Below are positions 1 through 6,240 of a DNA stretch of 6,408 bases, in pieces. Under the pieces are notes generated by a model, which was not told the DNA's origin, ran no database searches, and worked only from the letters and a program-made list of their open reading frames with translations. The stretch covers positions 1 through 6,408 of the forward strand of contig DLKG01000039.1 of the NCBI GenBank assembly GCA_002490315.1, in the 5' to 3' direction. Positions within the stretch are counted from its first letter, which is position 1; each line of letters starts with the position of its first letter. The position numbers and the translations under genes were made by a program. The DNA comes from Prevotella sp. UBA7594 (GTDB taxonomy: Bacteria > Bacteroidota > Bacteroidia > Bacteroidales > Bacteroidaceae).

Positions 1-161
1 AACAGCCATTCTTTCATTTCTGTCAAACAACTCGTGAAGGTGCTAAATGAGCGGGTCTCCTTTTGGAGTCCCACACCGTCAATTGTTGCCACCACCACCT
101 TCAAATGGACGTCGATACCACAGCCTCGTTGGATCAACTGAGGGAATGTAACGTTAGTCAT
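1..161 (-). CDS. IS110-family transposase (DEDD recombinase), N-terminal part only
   Basis: This is the first 53 codons of a minus-strand gene that continues beyond the left edge of the window. The protein begins MTNVTFPQLIQRGCGIDVH, followed by a VVVAT strand, then ETRSFSTFTSCL and EMKEWL. The GIDVH block near residues 15-19, a V/A-rich beta strand and the ETR-F-T block are the signature of the N-terminal RuvC-like DEDD domain of IS110/IS1111 recombinases. Asp17 would be the first catalytic acidic residue. The start is ATG at 161-159. An in-frame TGA at 170-168 rules out a longer protein, and no Shine-Dalgarno site is obvious. Family knowledge: these enzymes insert and excise the element as circular intermediates, guided in the IS110 group by a structured bridge RNA. 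The remaining catalytic residues and the C-terminal serine-containing domain are outside the window, so I cannot tell whether the gene is intact or which subgroup it belongs to. Confidence 0.87.
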   Translation of the reverse strand, partial: MTNVTFPQLIQRGCGIDVHLKVVVATIDGVGLQKETRSFSTFTSCLTEMKEWL

Positions 162-182
162 AATTGCTCAATGTTGGTTATA

Positions 183-228
183 CGCAACAAAGAAAGCATT
201 TTTCTTCCAATTTACATTCGCTTTGGCG
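183..228 (-). ncRNA. Hairpin upstream of the IS110 recombinase, possible part of a bridge RNA
   Basis: Read on the minus strand, CGCCAAA (228-222) can pair with TTTG and GCG (191-183), leaving a TT bulge. Inside it, GGAAG (208-204) can pair with CTTTC (196-192), including one G-T wobble. IS110-group elements encode their bridge RNA in the non-coding end just upstream of the recombinase, which is the position of this hairpin. The RNA identity is an inference from location. The stems are short and AT-rich, and I could not identify target-binding or donor-binding loops. Confidence 0.22.
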
Positions 229-420
229 TTATTCTTTTTATATATGGATATTTCATAAGTTTTTTTAGTTAGTTAGGTTATTTTATATAGCAATACGTTT
301 ATGTTTGCATAATATAAAGAAAAATTTAACAAGTTGTATCTATTTAACAAAAAAAATGACACAAAACGGCAAAAATAGCATGATAGTAAGCAAAATTATA
401 TTTTCTCCCAAGGAAAACTG

Positions 421-490
421 CAAAAATAAACGACAATAGAGACAACGGAAAACAACCCACATAGCAGTTGTCTCTATTGTCTCTATTGTC
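421..490 (-). terminator. Intrinsic terminator of the hpt-adk unit
   Basis: Read on the minus strand downstream of adk, the 15-nt arm GACAATAGAGACAAC (481-467) is followed by a 20-nt loop and the perfect complement GTTGTCTCTATTGTC (446-432). The T-rich tract TTTATTTTT (430-422) follows at once. This is a textbook factor-independent terminator layout, about 44 nt after the adk stop codon. The 9-nt segment GACAATAGA occurs twice in tandem on the upstream side (490-482 and 481-473), so an alternative outer stem is also possible. No plus-strand gene reads into it, so stopping hpt-adk transcription is the likely role. Confidence 0.86.
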
Positions 491-524
491 GTTTTTATAG
501 AATAAACCTATATATATAGTTTTT

Positions 525-1097
525 TTACAGGCTGTCGATTACGTTGCAGATGTCGCCGAAGATGCGCTGCAGCTCGCCGAGACCGTTGATGTGATGGTGA
601 ACGCCCTCCTTCTTGTACCACTCAATGAGCGGAGCTGTCTGGTTGTGGTAGACGTCGAGGCGCTTCTTGATGGTCTCTGCATTGTCGTCGGAGCGGCCGC
701 TCTCCTGTCCGCGCTTGATGAGACGCTTCATCAGCTCGTCCTCAGGAACGTCAAGCTCAATCATGGCAGCCACCTTGTGACCACGCTCTGCGAGCATCTT
801 CTTGAGAGCCTCAGCCTGCGGGATGGTACGCGGGAAACCGTCGAAGATGACGCCCTTGTGCTCCTTGCCGAAGCTGTCGTAGACACTGGCGAGAATGTTC
901 ACCATGAGGTCGTCGGGGATAAGCTGTCCGTTGTCGATAAATCCCTTGGCTGTCTTGCCAAGTTCTGTGCCGTTCTTGATCTCGTTGCGGAGCACGTCGC
1001 CCGTAGAGATATGGTTGAAGCCATACTTCTCAATCATCAGGTCGCTCTGTGTGCCCTTGCCTGAACCAGGGGCACCGAAAATTACGATGTTCTTCAT
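525..1097 (-). CDS. adk: Adenylate kinase, short-lid form
   Basis: This 190-residue cytoplasmic enzyme catalyses ATP + AMP = 2 ADP and balances the adenylate pool. The P-loop GAPGSGKGT is at residues 8-16, the AMP-binding block STGDVLR at 31-37, and DGFPRT at 86-91. The arginine-bearing lid region runs from RLIKRG (125-130) to GRSDDN (134-139), then KKRLDVY (144-150). The lid is the short kind without a four-cysteine zinc site, which explains the length of 190 rather than about 215 residues. The start is ATG at 1097-1095. A weak AAGG site lies 6 nt upstream, and the P-loop begins at the normal distance from Met1. The gene lies 94 bp downstream of hpt on the same strand and is followed by a strong terminator, so the two are probably one transcription unit. 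I see no convincing promoter of its own in the spacer. All key residues appear present. Confidence 0.97.
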   Translation of the reverse strand: MKNIVIFGAPGSGKGTQSDLMIEKYGFNHISTGDVLRNEIKNGTELGKTAKGFIDNGQLIPDDLMVNILASVYDSFGKEHKGVIFDGFPRTIPQAEALKKMLAERGHKVAAMIELDVPEDELMKRLIKRGQESGRSDDNAETIKKRLDVYHNQTAPLIEWYKKEGVHHHINGLGELQRIFGDICNVIDSL

Positions 1098-1156
1098 CTT
1101 TTTCCTTAAAAAATTTTGTTTATTTTGTTTTATATTCTATTGCCAATTGCAAAATC

Positions 1157-1205
1157 CTTGTCAACTCGTCAACTATAAACTGTCTACTCGTCTACTCGTC
1201 AACTA
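1157..1205. repeat. Short modular repeats in the hpt-adk spacer, reaching into the hpt stop codon
   Basis: The 12-mer ACTCGTCAACTA occurs identically at 1164-1175 and 1194-1205. Between the copies, GTCTACTCG appears at 1182-1190 and again, sharing one base, at 1190-1198. A related GTCAACT begins at 1160. The right-hand 12-mer covers the hpt stop codon (1194-1192) and its last codons. The array looks like slippage or recombination of units resembling GTTGACGAG and TAGACGAG. No hairpin with a T-tract is present, so it is not a terminator, and a role for it is unknown. Confidence 0.7.
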
Positions 1206-1731
1206 CAGTATAGATGTCACGCAGGTTGCGTCCCTGCTGGTCGTAGTCAAGACCATAGCCGAGGATGAAGTCGTTGGGAATTTCCATTGCCACGTACTCC
1301 ACGTTGAGCGGCACCTTCAGACACTCCGGCTTCAGCAGCAGCGTGCAGATGTGCACCGACTCCGGCTCCATAGCTTCAAGCGTCGAAAGCAGAGTCTGCA
1401 TGGTGAGACCCGACTCGATGATGTCCTCCACGATGATTACCGTGCGACCCTTGATTTCCTCGCCGAGGCCGATGAGCTGCTTCACCTTGCCCGTCGACGA
1501 CGTGCCGGCATACGACGACATCTTTACGAACGATATTTCACACGGCACTTCAATCATGCGCATGAGGTCGGCGGCGAACACGAAAGAGCCGTTGAGCATC
1601 GCCAGCAGCAAAGGATTCTTGTCTGCCATGTCGCGGTTGATACGGTCGGCTACTGCCTTCACACTCTTGAGAATCTCAGCCTCCGGAATGGAGACTTTGA
1701 ATGTCTTGTCCTTTATTTTTACTACGCTCAT
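1192..1731 (-). CDS. hpt: Hypoxanthine (guanine) phosphoribosyltransferase
   Basis: This 179-residue cytoplasmic purine-salvage enzyme transfers the phosphoribosyl group of PRPP to hypoxanthine or guanine, giving IMP or GMP. The fold is readable in order: LNGSFVFAADL (46-56), the flexible-loop block KMSSYAGTSSTG (70-81), the PRPP-binding block VIIVEDIIESGLT (98-110), KPE at 134-136, and the base-binding end FILGYGLDY (155-163) with Arg168. Glu102 and Asp103 are the conserved ribose-contacting acidic pair. The usual catalytic-base Asp of VEDIIDTG is Glu106 here, followed by Ser107. I chose ATG at 1731-1729. The frame stays open to 1869, but a longer protein would cross the promoter-like element and the neighbouring permease start, and MSVVKIKDKTFKV is a normal HPRT beginning. 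The gene is probably co-transcribed with adk. It ends in the TAG inside a short repeat, so the last few residues may have been shaped by that repeat. Confidence 0.95.
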   Translation of the reverse strand: MSVVKIKDKTFKVSIPEAEILKSVKAVADRINRDMADKNPLLLAMLNGSFVFAADLMRMIEVPCEISFVKMSSYAGTSSTGKVKQLIGLGEEIKGRTVIIVEDIIESGLTMQTLLSTLEAMEPESVHICTLLLKPECLKVPLNVEYVAMEIPNDFILGYGLDYDQQGRNLRDIYTVVDE

Positions 1732-1758
1732 ATATACGGTGTTTATTGAAATTAGGTG

Positions 1759-1766
1759 CAAAGTTA
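1759..1766 (-). promoter_or_regulatory. Bacteroidetes-type -7 element for hpt-adk
   Basis: The minus strand reads TAACTTTG, an exact match to the Bacteroidetes primary-sigma -7 consensus TAnnTTTG. It lies 27 nt upstream of the hpt ATG and should give a 5' leader of roughly 20 nt. No good -33 TTTG lies at the usual distance. The best partner is the TTG inside the palindrome at 1788-1800, about 23 nt away, which is longer than normal. Confidence 0.62.
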
Positions 1767-1787
1767 CTGAAAATCTTGTAAAGCAGG

Positions 1788-1800
1788 GGCAATTATTGCC
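1788..1800. promoter_or_regulatory. Palindrome between divergent promoters, candidate operator
   Basis: GGCAATTATTGCC is a perfect inverted repeat with 6-bp arms around a single T. It lies between the two divergent -7 elements, 21 bp from the hpt one and 20 bp from the permease one, close to where each -33 contact would fall. A dimeric regulator bound here could affect both directions. The symmetry is seen directly; the operator role is inferred from position. No regulator gene is visible nearby. Confidence 0.4.
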
Positions 1801-1820
1801 TAAATTTGAAATAAAAACCC

Positions 1821-1828
1821 TACCTTTG
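1821..1828 (+). promoter_or_regulatory. Bacteroidetes-type -7 element for the sugar permease
   Basis: TACCTTTG matches TAnnTTTG exactly and ends only 5 nt before the ATG at 1834. ATTG at 1795-1798 is the nearest -33-like sequence, with a 22-nt gap that is slightly long; TTTG at 1805-1808 is too close. With this element, transcription would begin at or within a few bases of the start codon, implying a leaderless or nearly leaderless mRNA. Confidence 0.6.
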
Positions 1829-1833
1829 TAGAC

Positions 1834-3054
1834 ATGAAACAAAATCAGGCATCTCTGAGCAGCAAGCAATACGCTGTGCCGTTCATACTCATCACCTCAC
1901 TCTTCTTCATGTGGGGCTTCGCACGCGCCATTCTCGACGTGCTCAACAAGCATTTTCAGAACGAGCTGAACATCTCCATAACGCAGTCGGCGCTGATACA
2001 GGTCACGACATATCTCGGCTATTTCCTCATGGCCATACCCGCCGGCCTCTTCATCAACCGCCAGGGCTATCGCCGCGGCGTCGTTAGCGGACTGATGCTT
2101 TTCGGTCTCGGCTCACTCGCCTTCATCCCATGCTCCATAGCCGGCACGTTCTACTCCTATCTCGTGGCACTGTTCATCATCGGCTGCGGACTCGTCTTCC
2201 TCGAGACGTCAGCCAACCCCTACGTCACGGAACTCGGTCCGAAGGAGACAGCTACGTCACGACTCAACTTCTCGCAGTCGTTCAACGGCGTCGGATCCAT
2301 GTTTGCCACGCTCGTCGTAGGCAGTTTCCTCTTCGACAGCTCCACGGGAGAAGGCGGAGCGGGAGCCGTCGTGCCCTACTCCATCATGGGCGTCGTAGTG
2401 CTCGCCATTGCCATCGTCTTCGCCAAAGTGCGCCTGCCGGAGATTACCCACGACAACGACAGCGACACGCGCGAGGGCTCACACAATCTCAAGACGCTCT
2501 TCTCCAACCGCCTCTTCCTCTTCGGACTTCTGGCGCTACTCGCCTATGAGGTGGCGGAGATTTCACTCAACTCCTACTTCATCAACTTCATGACCGGCAA
2601 GCAATGGATGGACGCCTCCACAGCCTCAACGATACTCACCATCGGACTCGGCGTCTTCATGCTCGCACGATTTATCGGAGCGGCTGTCATGAGCAACGTG
2701 GCGGCAGAGAAGTATCTCGCCTTCTGCGCCGTGGGCACCGTGGCGTGCATCACCGTGCTGCTGCTCGACCTCGGCAGAACGGCGTCGGTGGCAGCGCTCC
2801 TCGCCAACTACTTCTTCGAGGCAATCATGTTTCCAACCATCTTCGCACTCACCCTGCGCGGACTCGGCGGACTGACGAAGAGTGCCTCGTCCATACTGAT
2901 GATGACGCCCGTAGGCGGATGCGGATTCCTGCTCATGGGCATCGTCGCCGACTCCACCGGCAATTTCACCACTCCTTTCCTCATCCCGCTTGTAGGATTT
3001 GCCTTCGTGCTGCTCTATGCCGTAAGACACGTGGCGAAAAGCAAGCAGAAATAA
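1834..3054 (+). CDS. Sugar MFS transporter, FucP/GluP (FHS) family
   Basis: This 406-residue inner-membrane protein has about twelve hydrophobic segments and a polar central loop at about 200-222, the normal MFS 6+6 arrangement. FHS-family signatures are clear: [19 protein letters not shown] near residues 24-42, [12 protein letters not shown] at 71-82, [17 protein letters not shown] at 122-138 followed by [13 protein letters not shown], and [20 protein letters not shown] at 333-352. Asp35 and Glu124 occupy the positions of the two acidic residues important for proton-coupled sugar transport in E. coli FucP. The family moves L-fucose, glucose, galactose and similar sugars in symport with protons. 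Specificity cannot be read from sequence, so I give no gene symbol. The start at 1834 gives a short cytoplasmic tail before the first helix. A -7-like element sits directly before it, and obgE follows after 37 bp with no visible terminator, so read-through is likely. No carbohydrate catabolic gene is adjacent. Confidence 0.92.
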   Translation: MKQNQASLSSKQYAVPFILITSLFFMWGFARAILDVLNKHFQNELNISITQSALIQVTTYLGYFLMAIPAGLFINRQGYRRGVVSGLMLFGLGSLAFIPCSIAGTFYSYLVALFIIGCGLVFLETSANPYVTELGPKETATSRLNFSQSFNGVGSMFATLVVGSFLFDSSTGEGGAGAVVPYSIMGVVVLAIAIVFAKVRLPEITHDNDSDTREGSHNLKTLFSNRLFLFGLLALLAYEVAEISLNSYFINFMTGKQWMDASTASTILTIGLGVFMLARFIGAAVMSNVAAEKYLAFCAVGTVACITVLLLDLGRTASVAALLANYFFEAIMFPTIFALTLRGLGGLTKSASSILMMTPVGGCGFLLMGIVADSTGNFTTPFLIPLVGFAFVLLYAVRHVAKSKQK

Positions 3055-3091
3055 ACGACAAACACCACCCAAAACAGAACATACAGCAAAT

Positions 3092-4267
3092 ATGGCAGAA
3101 TCAAATTTCGTAGACTATGTGAAGATATACTGCCGCTCGGGCAAGGGCGGCAGAGGCAGCATGCACCTCAGACATGTAAAGTACAACCCCAACGGAGGCC
3201 CTGACGGCGGCGACGGCGGACACGGCGGCAGCATCTACCTGCGCGGCAACCACAACTACTGGACGCTGCTCCACCTGAAATTCCAACGCCACGTCTTCGC
3301 CGAGCACGGAGGCAACGGCGGCAGAGACAAATGCCACGGCAAGGACGGCAAAGACATCTACATTGACGTACCTTGCGGCACCGTCGTCTACAATGCCGAG
3401 ACAGGAAAGTACGTATGCGACGTCACCTACGACGGACAGGAGGTGCTACTGCTCAAGGGAGGACGCGGCGGCTTGGGCAACTTCCAGTTTCGCTCAGCCA
3501 CCAACCAGACACCACGCTACGCACAGCCGGGAGAACCCATGGAGGAAATGACCATCATCCTCGAGCTGAAGCTCCTCGCCGACGTCGGACTCGTGGGCTT
3601 GCCCAACGCGGGCAAGTCGACGCTGCTCTCAGCCGTGTCGAGCGCACGCCCGAAGATTGCCAACTATCCATTCACAACCCTTGAGCCGTCGCTCGGCATC
3701 GTCGACTACCGCGACCACAAGTCGTTTGTAATGGCAGACATCCCCGGCATCATCGAGGGAGCAAGCGAAGGCAAGGGACTCGGACTACGCTTCCTCCGCC
3801 ACATCGAGCGCAACTCGCTGCTGCTTTTCATGGTGCCTGGCGACACCGACGACATCAAGCGCGAATACGAACTGCTGCTCAATGAGCTGCGGAAATTCAA
3901 TCCCGACATGCTCTCCAAGCACCGCGTGCTCGCAGTGACGAAATGCGACCTTCTCGACGAGGAACTCATCAATCTTCTGCGCGACACGCTACCCGACGAC
4001 CTGCCCGTCGTGTTCATATCTTCCGTGACCGGACTCGGCATCCAGGAACTCAAGGACACACTCTGGAGCGAACTCAACTCCGAGAGCAACAAACTGCAGG
4101 AAATAACCGCCGAGGACACCCTCGTCCACCGCGACAAGGACATGACGCGCTTCCAGGAGGAACTGCGTGCAGAGGGCGAGGACGAGATTATCTATCTCGA
4201 CGACGACGAACTCGAGGATGTCGACGACCTCGACGACTTTGAATATGAGGAGGACGAAGATGAATAA
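3092..4267 (+). CDS. obgE: Obg-family GTPase (ribosome assembly and stress)
   Basis: The 391-residue protein has the three-part Obg plan. The glycine-rich Obg fold occupies residues 1-158, with [18 protein letters not shown] and KGGRGGLGN loops. The G domain runs from 159 to about 330, with G1 GLPNAGKST (169-177), G2 YPFTTLEPS (192-200), G3 DIPG (217-220), G4 TKCD (283-286) and G5 SSVTGLGI (310-317). The tail after about 365 is strongly acidic, rich in D and E. G4 is TKxD rather than the usual NKxD. Family knowledge: Obg proteins bind the large ribosomal subunit, respond to GTP and ppGpp, and are usually essential. The start at 3092 is supported by a standard N-terminus ([15 protein letters not shown]). 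No Shine-Dalgarno site is visible, only an A-rich leader. The gene follows the permease by 37 bp and overlaps pgeF by 8 bp. The acidic tail also encodes the ribosome-binding site of pgeF. Confidence 0.97.
   Translation: MAESNFVDYVKIYCRSGKGGRGSMHLRHVKYNPNGGPDGGDGGHGGSIYLRGNHNYWTLLHLKFQRHVFAEHGGNGGRDKCHGKDGKDIYIDVPCGTVVYNAETGKYVCDVTYDGQEVLLLKGGRGGLGNFQFRSATNQTPRYAQPGEPMEEMTIILELKLLADVGLVGLPNAGKSTLLSAVSSARPKIANYPFTTLEPSLGIVDYRDHKSFVMADIPGIIEGASEGKGLGLRFLRHIERNSLLLFMVPGDTDDIKREYELLLNELRKFNPDMLSKHRVLAVTKCDLLDEELINLLRDTLPDDLPVVFISSVTGLGIQELKDTLWSELNSESNKLQEITAEDTLVHRDKDMTRFQEELRAEGEDEIIYLDDDELEDVDDLDDFEYEEDEDE
4247..4253 (+). promoter_or_regulatory. Strong Shine-Dalgarno site for pgeF inside obgE
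   Basis: GAGGAGG lies 6 nt upstream of the pgeF ATG at 4260, ideal spacing for ribosome binding. It is unusual in this window, where other starts lack a good site. It is created by the E-E-D codons of the Obg acidic tail. It fixes the pgeF start at 4260 and points to translational coupling across the 8-bp overlap. Confidence 0.7.
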
Positions 4268-5090
4268 CACTACGCTCCGCCCTACATATTATAATATTGC
4301 CGACGCCGTGACAGCGTTCTCCACGACGCGCCACGGCGGCACCGGCAAAGGCAACTACGCCTCCTTCAACATCAATCCCTACTGTGGCGACTCTGCCGAC
4401 GACATTGCTGCCAACCGACTCCTGCTTGCAGAGGAACTCGGCGTGGCTGACGGACGCATCCTCTTGCCACATCAGACGCACGGCATTGAGACACGCATCA
4501 TCGGCGACGAATTTCTCGCGCTGCCGGAGAACGTGCGCACAATGCTCCTTGAGGGCGTCGACGCGCTGCTGACGGACGTAAGCGGCGTGTGCATCGGCGT
4601 TTCCACTGCCGACTGCATTCCCGTGCTGCTCTACGACGAGGCACATCACGCCGTGGCTGCCATACACGCCGGCTGGCGTGGCACGCTGGCGCGCATCGTC
4701 AGCAAGACTATTGTTGACATGCGCCTCGCCTTCCATTCCGACCCAAAGCTGCTGAAAGCCGTTATCGGACCTGGCATCTCGCAGAAGAATTTTGAAGTGG
4801 GCGACGAGGTGTACGAAGCCTTTGAGCAGGCAGCCTTCCCCATGGACGCCATTGCCGTGCAGGAAATAAAACGCAATCCCGACGCCAAAGACCCGTCACT
4901 GGCATTCGAGAAGAAATGGCACCTCGACCTCCCGCTCTGCAACCGCCAGCAACTCATGCAGGCAGGCATAGCTGAAGAGAACATCCTGCAGAACCCCTCA
5001 TGCACCTACGACGACACCGACAACTACTTCTCCGCACGACGACTTGGCACGGAGTCGGGACGAATCTACACGGGCATCGTGCTGAGATAA
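4260..5090 (+). CDS. pgeF: PgeF/YfiH-family multicopper-type purine nucleoside enzyme (peptidoglycan-editing factor)
   Basis: This 276-residue protein belongs to the DUF152/YfiH/'laccase-domain' family. Diagnostic blocks are FSTTRHGG at 20-27, LLPHQTHG at 68-75, [11 protein letters not shown] at 114-124, [10 protein letters not shown] at 133-142, AVIGPGIS at 167-174 and NYFSARR at 255-261. His74, Cys119 and His136 form the expected metal-binding triad, and all are present. Family knowledge: the older label polyphenol oxidase/laccase is superseded for many members by purine nucleoside activity (adenosine deamination and phosphorolysis). E. coli YfiH also prevents mis-incorporation of L-Ser into peptidoglycan precursors. 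I chose ATG at 4260 because a strong GAGGAGG precedes it and the N-terminus fits the family; the frame is open further upstream to 4167 within obgE. The start overlaps the obgE stop by 8 bp. The M23 gene begins 14 bp after the stop, so all three are probably co-transcribed. The cell-wall and purine links fit both sets of neighbours. Confidence 0.94.
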   Translation: MNNTTLRPTYYNIADAVTAFSTTRHGGTGKGNYASFNINPYCGDSADDIAANRLLLAEELGVADGRILLPHQTHGIETRIIGDEFLALPENVRTMLLEGVDALLTDVSGVCIGVSTADCIPVLLYDEAHHAVAAIHAGWRGTLARIVSKTIVDMRLAFHSDPKLLKAVIGPGISQKNFEVGDEVYEAFEQAAFPMDAIAVQEIKRNPDAKDPSLAFEKKWHLDLPLCNRQQLMQAGIAEENILQNPSCTYDDTDNYFSARRLGTESGRIYTGIVLR

Positions 5091-5104
5091 AAAAACAAAC
5101 TCAT

Positions 5105-6226
5105 ATGAAACTGAAACTAATCGCACTCGCCTTCACCTTCGCGCTCACTACGTCGTCCTACGCTCCAGTCAAACAGCAGTTCACAGCTGCCGAACAGCAA
5201 CAGATATCCATCTCTACGCCTGGACTCTTCGCGCGCTCCGACGCCTTCAACGTCGACCTGAGCATACTCAAGCCGAACGAATACTCCTTCCCGCTACCCG
5301 TAGGCAAGGCTACGCTGCGCAAAAACAGCAGCGTGGAAATAGTGACAAAGGACGGCGACGCCGTGAAGGCCATGTTCGACGGCACCGTGCGACTCGCACG
5401 TAAGTATCCCGACTTGGGCTACGTCGTGGTGGTGCGCCACAGAAACGGACTGGAGACGGTGTACGCCAACAACGCCGAGAACCTCGTGGAGGTGGGACAG
5501 CGCGTGCGCGCCGGACAAACCATTGCCATCGTCGGCCATCGCGACAACAAGTTCTATTGCGACTTCTCCATCATGATCAATGGCGGACGTATCAACCCTA
5601 CTGCCGTCGTCAACCTCAACAGCCACCGCCTCCACCGCCATACGCTGCTATGCGAGAAAAACGGCAACTATGTCAACGTGAGCATCCTCGGCGAGAAAGC
5701 GGACATTACGGAGAGCGCGGAGGAATTTGCTGCCGACGACGTATTCGCCAAGTCGGCCACATTTAAATGGAACTTGGAGAAGATGGAAAAACAACGTTGG
5801 GCCTATCCCTTGCCGGGAGCAAAGGTCATCAGCCCTTACGGAGGCAAGCGCCGACATGCTGGAGTAGACCTCAAGACGAAACCCAACGACAACATCCTGG
5901 CTGCCTTCGACGGAGTTGTGACACGCTCGTCAACGTATTTCGGCTACGGACTCTGTATCGTCATCAAACACGCCAACGGACTTGAAACGCTCTATTCCCA
6001 CCAATCGAAAAACCTCGTAAAGGTGGGCGACAAAGTGAAAGCAGGACAGATAATCGGACTAACCGGACGCACCGGACGCGCCACAACTGAGCATCTCCAC
6101 TTCGAGACGCACTTCAAGGGACGCCGCTTCAACCCCAACCTCATCTTCGACCATACATCGAAGCAGCTCCAGCAGGCCACTCTCACGCTGACGAAAAACG
6201 GAGGCATTACGTCGAAAAAGAATTAA
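5105..6226 (+). CDS. Secreted M23 (LytM) peptidase with two tandem domains, the first catalytically degenerate
   Basis: This 373-residue protein begins with a signal peptide (KLK, then hydrophobic IALAFTFAL, probable cut after SSYA at residue 20), so it acts in the periplasm. Two homologous LytM domains follow, at about 60-168 and 233-348, offset by 177 residues without gaps over most of their length. The second has the full active site: H251xxxD255 and H332 as zinc ligands, with H299 and H330 as catalytic histidines (YGGKRRHAGVD, LYSH, EHLHFE). In the first domain the same positions are N74, E78, D153, N122 and Y151, so it should not bind zinc or cut. The family cleaves peptide crosslinks in peptidoglycan or activates amidases. 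The start is ATG at 5105, 14 bp after pgeF, preceded by an A-rich leader; an upstream in-frame ATG at 5000 would lie inside pgeF and bury the signal peptide. The linker at about 170-232 has no recognised domain. Catalytic activity of the second domain is likely; the substrate is unknown. Confidence 0.93.
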   Translation: MKLKLIALAFTFALTTSSYAPVKQQFTAAEQQQISISTPGLFARSDAFNVDLSILKPNEYSFPLPVGKATLRKNSSVEIVTKDGDAVKAMFDGTVRLARKYPDLGYVVVVRHRNGLETVYANNAENLVEVGQRVRAGQTIAIVGHRDNKFYCDFSIMINGGRINPTAVVNLNSHRLHRHTLLCEKNGNYVNVSILGEKADITESAEEFAADDVFAKSATFKWNLEKMEKQRWAYPLPGAKVISPYGGKRRHAGVDLKTKPNDNILAAFDGVVTRSSTYFGYGLCIVIKHANGLETLYSHQSKNLVKVGDKVKAGQIIGLTGRTGRATTEHLHFETHFKGRRFNPNLIFDHTSKQLQQATLTLTKNGGITSKKN

Positions 6227-6240
6227 AAGAATATCGGATT

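Larger units (their letters stand above)
1..420 (-). mobile_element. IS110-family insertion sequence, one end (outer boundary not resolved)
   Basis: The element is inferred from the recombinase start at 161 together with the AT-rich non-coding stretch upstream of it. Low-GC sequence at about 180-420 contrasts with the GC-rich adk gene. IS110 elements usually lack clear terminal inverted repeats and make no long target duplication, so the junction cannot be placed by eye. The adk terminator at 421-490 sets a plausible outer limit, because it should belong to the host gene. The stretch contains homopolymer A/T runs and three near-tandem TTAG units at about 265-279. It has no convincing protein-coding frame. 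Confidence 0.5.

Noticed and set aside
63..272. 69-residue plus-strand frame near the left edge
   Set aside because: It lies antisense to the recognisable IS110 recombinase start and runs into AT-rich non-coding sequence; its composition shows no protein family.
895..1749. 284-residue plus-strand frame across adk and hpt
   Set aside because: It is antisense to two clearly identified enzymes and to the spacer between them, and is rich in H and R as expected of a shadow frame.
1732..1869. Longer hpt N-terminus starting at 1869
   Set aside because: The extra 46 residues would cross the divergent promoter region and the permease start, and they match no HPRT N-terminus.
2604..3113. 169-residue plus-strand frame within the permease gene
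   Set aside because: It overlaps the well-supported FucP/GluP permease in another frame and has arginine/histidine-rich shadow composition.
4260..5090. True laccase or polyphenol oxidase
   Set aside because: The sequence is a PgeF/YfiH-family protein with a single His-Cys-His metal site; it lacks the cupredoxin copper motifs of real laccases.
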